DNA of 64,000 bases. It comes from CAWCWK01 sp963842125. GTDB lineage: Bacteria > Pseudomonadota > Alphaproteobacteria > Rhizobiales > CAWCWK01. The DNA is taken from the NCBI GenBank assembly GCA_963842125.1, contig CAWJFE010000005.1, positions 124,001 to 188,000 on the forward strand. The letters are read 5' to 3'. The position numbers and the translations under genes are program-made. The notes beneath the pieces are model-generated. The model did no database searches and was not told the origin of the DNA. It saw only the letters and a program-made list of their open reading frames with translations. Positions 57,424-64,000 of the stretch are shown one piece after another (the first letter of the stretch is position 1; each line of letters starts with the position of its first letter).

Positions 57424-58290
57424 ATGCGAATCGGGCCGGTGAACTGGCGCCGGACGGCCGTCCATTTTGCCGTCGTGATAGTCTTGTTCGTCGTTATCGG
57501 ACCGTTCGGGACCTATGGAGAGCTGACCTTTCTGGGCCGGCTGTCTTATTGGGTCGTGATGATCGGTGCGTGTGGCTTGTTCTTCCACACGGCCGTCGCG
57601 GTCGCGATCCGCCATCCCCGCCTGGCGACGTGGCCACGCCTCAGGCGCCTTACACTGGGCGTCGTGCTGGCTGCCATACCCGCGACGGCCGTCGTCATGC
57701 TGCAAGATAAGCTCTGGCGCGGCGATGAGGTGGCGGGCGTCGGGTGGTTCTACACGACCGTGCTCGTCGTCGGCTTCATCATGAGCTTCGTGAACTTCAT
57801 GCCCCCCTTCATGAGGATCGAGGAGCTGGAGACGGAGCACGCGGTCGATACCGAGACCGTCCCGTTCCTGAAGCGGCTGCCTGCCGAGCTCGGCGTGCGG
57901 CTGGTTTCGCTCTCGATGAACGACCACTATGTCCGGGTGGAGACACAGGCCGGCTCGACCCTCCTCCTGATGCGCTTCAAGGATGCGATGGAGGAGGTGC
58001 GGACCTATCCCGGCCATCGCATCCATCGCTCGCACTGGGTCGCCGCCGATGCGGTCGATGGCGTCGTCAGGAAAGGACGGCGCTGGAAGGTCCTGACGGT
58101 GAAGGGCGGCCGACTGCCAGCGAGCGCCAGCTACGAGAGACAATTGGCGCGCCTGAAAGAGCAGACCGAGCACAGACGAGCGGCGACGGCCGCACGAGTG
58201 GACGGGCCTACGCAGCCTGCGGATCATCGGAACCGGAGCCGCCGCGCGCGCTCGTCCACCGTGACGGACGATGCGGGGATGGTCGGGTAG
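57424..58290 (+). CDS. Membrane-anchored LytTR-domain transcriptional regulator
   Basis: 288-aa protein. Four predicted membrane helices in residues 12-130 (FAVVIVLFVVIGPFG; YWVVMIGACGLFFHTAVAVA; LTLGVVLAAIPATAVVM; YTTVLVVGFIMSFVNF), then a LytTR DNA-binding domain at about 150-250: LVSLSMNDHYVRVETQAGST, MRFKDAMEEV, IHRSHWVA, GRRWKVLTVKGGRLP. The C-terminal 40 residues are basic and low-complexity. A one-component membrane regulator; the divergently encoded RTX protein is the obvious target. Confidence 0.9.
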   Translation: MRIGPVNWRRTAVHFAVVIVLFVVIGPFGTYGELTFLGRLSYWVVMIGACGLFFHTAVAVAIRHPRLATWPRLRRLTLGVVLAAIPATAVVMLQDKLWRGDEVAGVGWFYTTVLVVGFIMSFVNFMPPFMRIEELETEHAVDTETVPFLKRLPAELGVRLVSLSMNDHYVRVETQAGSTLLLMRFKDAMEEVRTYPGHRIHRSHWVAADAVDGVVRKGRRWKVLTVKGGRLPASASYERQLARLKEQTEHRRAATAARVDGPTQPADHRNRSRRARSSTVTDDAGMVG

Positions 58291-58346
58291 CGCGCCACTG
58301 CGGCGGGGCGGGGGGCGACACGGCGGACGCAAGTTCGTCCTCACCA

Positions 58347-58466
58347 CAGGTCCGCCTCGCAAAGGCCGTCACGGCCAAGCGCGACACATCGGTCTCCGAG
58401 CTCGCACGCAAGCTCGGCATAACGCCCACCACCCTCTGCGGCTACGTCCGCCCGATGGTGAGCTGA
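58347..58466 (+). mobile_element. Serine-recombinase (resolvase) C-terminal remnant
   Basis: The frame reads QVRLAKAVTAKRDTSVSELA and KLGITPTTLCGYVRPMV, the helix-turn-helix tail of Tn3-type resolvases/invertases. The catalytic domain is absent. It lies directly after the LytTR gene and before IS3 remnants. Confidence 0.6.
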
Positions 58467-58539
58467 GGTGCTCGCCATCGGGCGGACGGGACCGTAAGCG
58501 ACCTTGAGGGTTCGTCCGGTCTCCTGGAGAAGGAGATCG

Positions 58540-58900
58540 ATGATGGCGACGCGCAAGGAGCACTATCCCATGTTCAAGGCGAAGGTGGCGCTGGAGGCGT
58601 TGAAGGATGAGGAAACGGTCGCCGAGTTGGCGACCCGGTTCGGCGTCCACCCGACGATGATCCACCAGTGGAAGAAGCTTTGCTCGACGGACCGTCGGAG
58701 GTCATCGAGCGGGGCGATCTCAAGCGCCAGCCCGAGATGGTTCCTGAGATGGTCAGGAGTTGCTCGCGAAGGCTCGAGACCTGGGGCGGGAAGCGAGGCG
58801 GGCGCTGATCGATCGCGACCACGCCGATCTCAGCATCGTCGAGCGGTGCCGTTCGCCGTCGATACCGGCCCCGCTCGAACCTGTCAGACCTGCCGATAGC
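58540..58900 (+). mobile_element. IS3-family remnant (OrfA start and OrfB start)
   Basis: ATG 58540 begins MMATRKEHYPMFKAKVALEA, followed by LKDEETVAELATRFGVHPTM and IHQWKK, a typical IS3 OrfA start; the frame then degenerates. From about 58790 another frame has ARRALIDRDHADLSIVERC, the start of OrfB, which breaks off at the end of the btpA gene. The catalytic DDE domain is missing. Confidence 0.7.
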
Positions 58901-58905
58901 CACGA

Positions 58906-59706
58906 CTATTGGCGGCCAATCTCCTCCATCAGTCTTCTGCTTGCATCGATGTCCCAGCGGCGGAGATCGTCCTCGCGCGCGCTCGCTCGCATGAGCGACG
59001 TGCTCACGACGATCCCGTCCGCGAACCGGATCGCCTCGCGGGCATTCGCCTCCGTGACCCCGCCGCCGAGGAGGATCGGGCGCGTGACGCCGGCCGTTCG
59101 GGCGGCTTCGATGCGGGCGCGGCTCTCCTCGAGACTGTGCCCGGTGATGATGAGCGCATCCGCGCCGGCCTTTTGCGCCCACGTGGCGGCGACGTCGTGC
59201 GGCACGTCGCCGAGGGGCTGGCAGGTGCGGTCATGGACGTCGGCGAAGATCGCGACGTCGGTGCGGCCGATCGCGGCCCGGTAGGCCATCGCCTCGACGG
59301 AGAGACCCTGGCGCTGACCGTCGGCGGTGATCGCCGCGCCGACGAAGACCTTGAGCCGGACGAAATCGGCATTGGCGGCATCGGCTACCGCGATCGGCCC
59401 GATCGCGTCATGCGCCTGCATGATGACGCCGAGCGAGAGGTCGGGATGTTCCCGTCGCACGAGGCGCGCGAGCGCCGACAGCCGCGCGATGGAACGGGGC
59501 GCGGCGGCGCTGGGCTCTGCCGTCTGATCCTGGATCTTCACGGCGCCGATGCCACCGCCGACGAAGACCTCGACATTGGCGAGCACGTAGTCTTCCAGCC
59601 AGGCCATAGAGCGCGTACCACTCCTCGCCGATGGCAGATGAAGCGCCGCGATCACGCGGGGTACGGGTTTCGGCTCGGCGCCTTTGGACATGTCGGTCGC
59701 TTTCAT
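58906..59706 (-). CDS. BtpA/SgcQ-family protein
   Basis: 266-aa TIM-barrel protein of the BtpA/SgcQ family. Conserved segments: VIAALHLPSARSGTRSM, GGGIGAVKIQDQTAEP, LGVIMQAHDAIGPIAVADAA, VRLKVFVGAAITADG, FADVHDRTCQPLG, ALIITGHSLEE and LLGGGVTEANA (phosphate-binding end). The family's reaction is poorly known; relatives resemble phosphoribosyl or sugar-phosphate isomerases. Divergent from the deacetylase gene, 35 bp apart. The neighbours (sugar kinase, deacetylase, transporter) suggest use of a phosphorylated sugar adduct. Confidence 0.87.
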   Translation of the reverse strand: MKATDMSKGAEPKPVPRVIAALHLPSARSGTRSMAWLEDYVLANVEVFVGGGIGAVKIQDQTAEPSAAAPRSIARLSALARLVRREHPDLSLGVIMQAHDAIGPIAVADAANADFVRLKVFVGAAITADGQRQGLSVEAMAYRAAIGRTDVAIFADVHDRTCQPLGDVPHDVAATWAQKAGADALIITGHSLEESRARIEAARTAGVTRPILLGGGVTEANAREAIRFADGIVVSTSLMRASAREDDLRRWDIDASRRLMEEIGRQ

Positions 59707-59741
59707 GTGATGTCGGAGGGGGGCGAGATGTGAGGGGCGGT

Positions 59742-60644
59742 ATGGCCAGCGGCACGAATTGGCTCGACGGCGATCGTCTCGCGGTCTCCGTGGTCGTCAA
59801 CGTCGAGGAGGGTGCGCAGCTCTCCATCGCACAGGGCGATACGCGGAACGAGGGCGTCTACGAGGTCGTCGAGGAGGTGGTGGGGGTGCCCGACCCCTGC
59901 ATGGATTCGCATTTCGCCTACGGCGCCGGTCCCGGGTGGGATCGCGTCAAGGCGGCCTTGCGAGCGCGGGGTATCCCGGCAACGCTGAACGCCTGCGGCC
60001 GTGCTCTTCTCGCCAACCCTCGCATCGCCCGCGAGGCGATCGCGGATGGTCATGAGGTATCGGCGCATGGTTGGCGTTGGGAAACGCACGCGCAAATGAG
60101 CGAGGCCGAGGAGCGCCTTACGATCGGCCGGGCGGTCGCGGCGATCGCGGAGACATCCGGTCACCCGCCCATCGGCTGGCACACGCGCTCGGCAAGCTCG
60201 GTCAACACGCGGCGCCTGCTCGTCGAGCATGGAGGATTCCTCTACGACTCCAACGCCTATGATGCCGACGCGCCCTACCTGGTGCAGGAGCGGGACCGGC
60301 CCCACGTCGTCCTCCCTTATGCGTTCGACACCAACGACATGCGGTTCCAAAGGACTGGAGGTTTCGTCTTCGCCGAGGACTTCGCGCGCTACTGCATCGC
60401 AGCCTTCGAGCGGCTCTATGCCGAAGGCGCGGAGGCGCCGCGCATGCTCTCGATCGGCCTTCATCTGCGCATCATCGGGCGGCCCGCCCGCATCGAAGGG
60501 CTGGAGACGGTCCTCGATCATATGAGGGCGCGGCCGGGCGTCCGGTTCCTGACGCGGGCGGAGATCGCGCACGCGTGGCGCGCTGCCGAGGGCCTTCCCC
60601 GGTGGGAGCCACGACCGTCTGTCTCCGACTTTCCCGACGGGTAG
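59742..60644 (+). CDS. Polysaccharide-deacetylase-family hydrolase, PuuE-like
   Basis: 300-aa NodB-fold enzyme. VSVVVNVEEGAQLSIAQGD and the His motif in EVSAHGWRWETHAQM, plus GWHTRSASSVNTRRLLVEHG and FLYDSNAYDADAPYLVQ, match the allantoinase PuuE/formamidase-like group acting on small C-N bonds rather than on polysaccharides. ATG 59742 (MASGTNWLDGD) chosen; the frame is open to 59631 without family sequence. Convergent with the downstream PfkB gene. Confidence 0.87.
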   Translation: MASGTNWLDGDRLAVSVVVNVEEGAQLSIAQGDTRNEGVYEVVEEVVGVPDPCMDSHFAYGAGPGWDRVKAALRARGIPATLNACGRALLANPRIAREAIADGHEVSAHGWRWETHAQMSEAEERLTIGRAVAAIAETSGHPPIGWHTRSASSVNTRRLLVEHGGFLYDSNAYDADAPYLVQERDRPHVVLPYAFDTNDMRFQRTGGFVFAEDFARYCIAAFERLYAEGAEAPRMLSIGLHLRIIGRPARIEGLETVLDHMRARPGVRFLTRAEIAHAWRAAEGLPRWEPRPSVSDFPDG

Positions 60645-60663
60645 AGCGCTCGGCATCGGGCGT

Positions 60664-61596
60664 TCAAGCCCGCATGGTCGGCGCGAGCGCGAGTGCCTCG
60701 TCCACGCCGCTGCAACCGACGACGCGCGCACCGGCCGCCACGGCCCGTTCGGCTGCCATTGCGGGCGGCATGCCGCAAAGGCGGGCCGCGGCATAGGCGC
60801 CGCAAAACGCATCGCCAGCGCCTGTCGGATCACGAGGCTCGACCGGTCGGCTCGCGACCTCGTAGGTCTCGCCCTCCCACCCGACGACGCAGCCCCGCGC
60901 GCCCAGCTTGACCACGACCTCGCGCAAGCCCGCGTTGAGGAGGGCTGTGGCGAGTTGGTGTGCGCCGTCTCCGCCAAGCCCGCGCGGCGCGAGATGCCCG
61001 ATCTCCTGCTCGCTTGGCAGGACGGCGTCGGCCCGTGCGAGCCGGGTCGCCAGTTCGCCGATTTCGAGGGTCGCCGCATAGTGGCGCGACGGATCGAGGG
61101 AGAGGCGCGCATCGGTCGGAGCGTCGCGCAGGACCTCTTCATGGCGTGGCCAGACCTGGGTGGCACAGTGAATGGCCTCAGCGCCGTGCCAATCCGCCGG
61201 CATGTCTGCCAAACGAGGCGATTGGGCCTCGAGGCGGGACAGATAGTGCTCCTTCAGCGTATCGACATCGGCCCCCCGGCGGAGCTCGGCGTTGCGCGGC
61301 ATCGTACGGCGCGATCCGTCGGGTTCGTAGACCAGCCATTCGACGAGCTGCTCCGCCCCGCTCTCGCTCAGCGAAACCGAAGCGTGCGTACGCCGGAGCT
61401 GGTCGGCAAGTGCCGCGGGAGCGCCTGTACCAAGTCGGCTGACCACGCCGATCTCACGCTCCGGCATCACGAGTCTCGCGCCGGCGAGCGTATAGAGCGC
61501 GTTGCCGCCGAGTCGGCGGTGCCAGCGCCCCTCCTCCGGCGGCACGACGTCGTCGATCGTCAGCTGGCCGAATATGACGAGGCGGGGTGAGGTCAC
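60664..61596 (-). CDS. PfkB-family carbohydrate/nucleoside kinase
   Basis: 310-aa ribokinase-fold kinase. GGNALYTLAGARL at the sugar side, LDPSRHYAATLE, VVKLGARGCVVGW, and the catalytic DPTGAGDAFCGAYAAARL. Probably phosphorylates the sugar or nucleoside imported by the transporter encoded just upstream, 1 bp away. Substrate unknown. Confidence 0.9.
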   Translation of the reverse strand: MTSPRLVIFGQLTIDDVVPPEEGRWHRRLGGNALYTLAGARLVMPEREIGVVSRLGTGAPAALADQLRRTHASVSLSESGAEQLVEWLVYEPDGSRRTMPRNAELRRGADVDTLKEHYLSRLEAQSPRLADMPADWHGAEAIHCATQVWPRHEEVLRDAPTDARLSLDPSRHYAATLEIGELATRLARADAVLPSEQEIGHLAPRGLGGDGAHQLATALLNAGLREVVVKLGARGCVVGWEGETYEVASRPVEPRDPTGAGDAFCGAYAAARLCGMPPAMAAERAVAAGARVVGCSGVDEALALAPTMRA

Positions 61597-61597
61597 G

Positions 61598-62413
61598 CTA
61601 TCCGCGCAGCCGGTTGAGGCCCACGGTGCGCGACAGGACGAGGACTATGACGAGGGCGAGCACGATCTCGAGGCTCGACAAAGCGGCGACGACCGGGCTC
61701 GAGTCGAACTGCACGAGATTGTAGAGCTCGACCGCGAGCGGTCGCCCGCGCGGCGACGAGGTGAAGAGGGCAACCGTGAGATTGTCGAACGCTTCGATGA
61801 AGACGAAGGTCGCCGCCGCCAGGATGGCCGGCGCGATCTGAGGCACCGTGATCCTCACGAACGTGGTGAGCTTGGAAGCGCCGAGGCCCGCCGACGCTTC
61901 GTCCAGCCTCGGATCGAGACCGGCCAGCCTCGCCATCACCATCCGCACCGCGAAAGGCAGGCAGAAGACGACGAGGCCGATGGTCACCATCGTGTCGGAC
62001 TGGCGAAAGGCGAAATAGGCGCCGAAGAAGAGAATGGCGATGCCGATGACCATGCCCGGCAGCATTTGCGGCGCGAGGAGGAAGGCGGTGGCCGGACCGC
62101 GCCCCGCGAACCGGCCGCGCACGAGCGCGAAGGCGGCGGGAACGCCGATGAACAGGCAGATCACCATCGTCAGGAGCGCGATCCGCAGGCTGGTGCCGGC
62201 CGCATCGATGATCTGGCGGCGCCCGGCAAGATCGAGATACCAGTCGAACGTGAAGCCCTGCGGCGGGAAGGTGATGTAGGCCGTCTCGGTGAAAGAGATC
62301 GCCACGACGATGAAGCTCGGCCCGATCAGAAGAACGAGGGCGAATACGGCGAGGGAGACGAGTACGGTCGCGCCGAGGCGATCGCCCCAGCTCAGGGACG
62401 CGAAACGCTTCAT
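61598..62413 (-). CDS. ABC transporter permease (PotC-like)
   Basis: 271-aa permease, six helices, coupling loop DPRLDEASAGLGASKLTTFV. The C-terminus (SRTVGLNRLRG) is followed at once by the kinase gene. ATG 62413 overlaps the stop of the PotB-like gene. Family: spermidine/putrescine-type import, also used for other small organics. Confidence 0.9.
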   Translation of the reverse strand: MKRFASLSWGDRLGATVLVSLAVFALVLLIGPSFIVVAISFTETAYITFPPQGFTFDWYLDLAGRRQIIDAAGTSLRIALLTMVICLFIGVPAAFALVRGRFAGRGPATAFLLAPQMLPGMVIGIAILFFGAYFAFRQSDTMVTIGLVVFCLPFAVRMVMARLAGLDPRLDEASAGLGASKLTTFVRITVPQIAPAILAAATFVFIEAFDNLTVALFTSSPRGRPLAVELYNLVQFDSSPVVAALSSLEIVLALVIVLVLSRTVGLNRLRG

Positions 62414-63345
62414 CGGGGTCCCTCCGTCCAGCGCGCGGCGCGGTTGCCGGCCCATGTCATCGCCAGGATGAAAGCAAAGCAACTCGACAGGAGGAGGAGG
62501 GCGAGGATCGCGCCTCGGTTCCAGTCGAGGATGACGACGATGTACTCGTAGACCTGCACGGCTAGCGTCATGTAGGCCCCGCCGCCTAGCAGTTGCGGGA
62601 TGATGAAGTTCGTGTAGCTGAGCGCGAAGACGAGCGCGGCGCCGGCCGTGATGCCAGGCAGCGACATGGGCAGCGTGACGCGAAGAAAGGTCGAGACGTG
62701 GCTGGCGCCCAGACCGAGCGAGGCCTGCTCGTAGGCCCGGTCGCGTGCGGCAAGGACCGTGATGAGCGGCAGGACCATGAAGGGCAGGTGGATCTGCGTC
62801 ATGCCGAGGATGACGGCGAAATCGGTGTTGAGAAGCCGCAAGGGGCGATCGACGACGCCCATCTCGATCAGCGTGTTGTTCACCACCCCGCGGCGCCCGC
62901 CGAGGATGACGAGCCAGGCATAGGTCCGCACCAGCGCGCTCGTCAGCAGCGGCGCTACGGTGATGAGTAGGATCGCGCCGCGCCCGACGCGGCCGACCAT
63001 GGTGTAGAAGTAGGCGAGCGGGTAGGCGAGGACGATGCAGGACAGCGTCGCCAGCACGCCGACATAGAAGGACCGCCACCAGAAGCGCCAGAAGAGGTCG
63101 TCGCCGAGGACCTCCGTCAGATGCGCGAACGTCCAGGTGCCCGGCTGCACCACGCCGCGCTCGATATCGACGAAGCCGAAGGCGAGCAGCAGCCCCATCG
63201 GGACGGCGAAGAAGAGAACGAGGAACATGAGCGCAGGTACGGCCGGCCAGATGCCGCCGGAGAGGAGCCGCCGCCCCAGGCGTGCGCCGATCCCCTCGTT
63301 TCGTGTCGCGGTGGGCCGGCCAGCGATCGCCTCCGTCCGCGTCAC
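62410..63345 (-). CDS. ABC transporter permease (PotB-like)
   Basis: 311-aa permease. GTG 63345 overlaps the stop of the ATPase gene (GTGA); the frame is open further up but not homologous. N-terminal helix LFFAVPMGLLLAFGFVD, loop RDRAYEQASLGLGASHVSTF for ATPase coupling, about six helices. Partner of the PotC-like gene. Confidence 0.9.
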   Translation of the reverse strand: MTRTEAIAGRPTATRNEGIGARLGRRLLSGGIWPAVPALMFLVLFFAVPMGLLLAFGFVDIERGVVQPGTWTFAHLTEVLGDDLFWRFWWRSFYVGVLATLSCIVLAYPLAYFYTMVGRVGRGAILLITVAPLLTSALVRTYAWLVILGGRRGVVNNTLIEMGVVDRPLRLLNTDFAVILGMTQIHLPFMVLPLITVLAARDRAYEQASLGLGASHVSTFLRVTLPMSLPGITAGAALVFALSYTNFIIPQLLGGGAYMTLAVQVYEYIVVILDWNRGAILALLLLSSCFAFILAMTWAGNRAARWTEGPR

Positions 63346-64000
63346 GCCCGCGCCTCCGGCACGACGACGCAGGCCGACGGCTCGACGAGCGAGAGGGAGA
63401 CGTCGTCGCCGGGTGCCGGGTCGGCCTCGCCCTGCCGGGACATGACCACCCGAAGTGGCGGATCGTCGGCGCCCGATTCCGATATCACCTCGTATTCCGT
63501 CGTCGCGCCCAGGACACGGGCGAAGGAGACCCGGCCGCGCCATTCCCCGCCCTCCCGCCGTGCCTCTTCGGACGCCGGCGCGATATGCAGGTTCTCCGGG
63601 CGGACGACGATCGTCACCGGACCTCCATGTTCGCTCGGCACGCCGACACCCGGCCCAAGCTCGGCGGCGCCACGGCAACGCTACGTCTCAAGAGGTTCGC
63701 GGCGCCGATGAAATCGGCGACATAGGGCGTGCCCGGCCGGTCGTAGATCTCTGCCGGCGCCCCGATTTGGAGGATGCGCCCGCCCTCCATGATGGCGATG
63801 CGATCAGAGATCGTCATGGCCTCCGTCTGGTCGTGCGTGACGCAGACCGTCGTGATGCCCACGGTCTTGACGAGCTTTCGCATCTCGATCTGCATCGCGA
63901 CGCGCAGCTTGGCGTCGAGCGCGTTGAACGCCTCGTCGAGGAGCAGCACGCGCGGCTTGATCACGAGGGCCCGCGCGAGGGCGACGCGCTGTTGCTGACC
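63342..64000 (-). pseudogene. ABC transporter ATP-binding protein (PotA-like), frameshifted and cut by window end
   Basis: From the window edge the frame reads QQQRVALARALVIKPRVLLL, DEAFNALDAKLR (Ala where most relatives have Pro after Asp-Glu), VCVTHDQTEAMTISD and PYVADFIGAANLLRR. It then ends at 63614. The C-terminal TOBE domain (VPSEHGGPVTIVVRPENLHI to VVVPEARA) is in another frame from about 63650. One base too many between 63650 and 63690 explains it. The 5' part lies outside. A binding protein for this transporter is not in the window. Confidence 0.82.

Overview
The window reads as chromosome of a high-GC alphaproteobacterium, most likely of the Hyphomicrobiales. The clues are a FixL/FixJ-like pair next to a Crp/Fnr regulator, a BigR-type sulfide operon, an MbfA iron exporter, and dense genes with ATGA/GTGA overlaps. 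No rRNA, tRNA, CRISPR array or intact mobile element was found.

1-17 kb. A frameshifted MscS channel precedes one long minus-strand operon: YfcC-type antiporter, arcA, arcB, arcC, then a complete N-type (Na+-type) ATPase in the order atpD-C-Q-R-B-E-F-A-G. ArcC and AtpD are joined by an ATGA overlap, so arginine fermentation and an ATP-driven ion pump look like one transcription unit. arcB, atpF and atpG carry single-base indels. Divergently, pgmB and a GH65 disaccharide phosphorylase (also frameshifted at its start) are encoded.

17-22 kb. A sulfide module: an ArsR/BigR repressor with an amber codon in its recognition helix, two YeeE/YedE proteins, a metallo-beta-lactamase-fold persulfide dioxygenase-like protein, a DUF442 phosphatase-like protein and a SulP transporter.

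21.7-40.3 kb. A stress and low-oxygen island: YdcH, MbfA, an AhpD-like protein, dihaem cytochrome c, two universal stress proteins, histidine kinase, response regulator, Crp/Fnr regulator, Hsp20, flavodoxin, a MacB-like exporter, PEP synthase, PfkB and alcohol dehydrogenase. At least twelve FNR/FixK-like palindromes (mostly TTGAC-N4-GTCAA) precede these genes and also the arc-atp and pgmB-GH65 units, suggesting a common regulon.

41-54.7 kb. A peptide/opine-type ABC transporter with a MarR regulator and a catabolic set (creatininase-like, ketopantoate reductase-like, SDR, M20 peptidase). It runs into a gene graveyard: RpiR remnant, M81 remnant, a D-threonine aldolase/RidA deletion chimera and an IS3 remnant. 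Two copies of a structured ~105 bp repeat bracket this island.

54.9-64 kb. An RTX-type secreted protein beside a membrane LytTR regulator with 20-bp-period direct repeats upstream, resolvase and IS3 remnants, then a BtpA/SgcQ protein, a PuuE-like deacetylase, a PfkB sugar kinase and a Pot-type ABC transporter (ATPase cut by the window edge), which look like an uncharacterised catabolic pathway.
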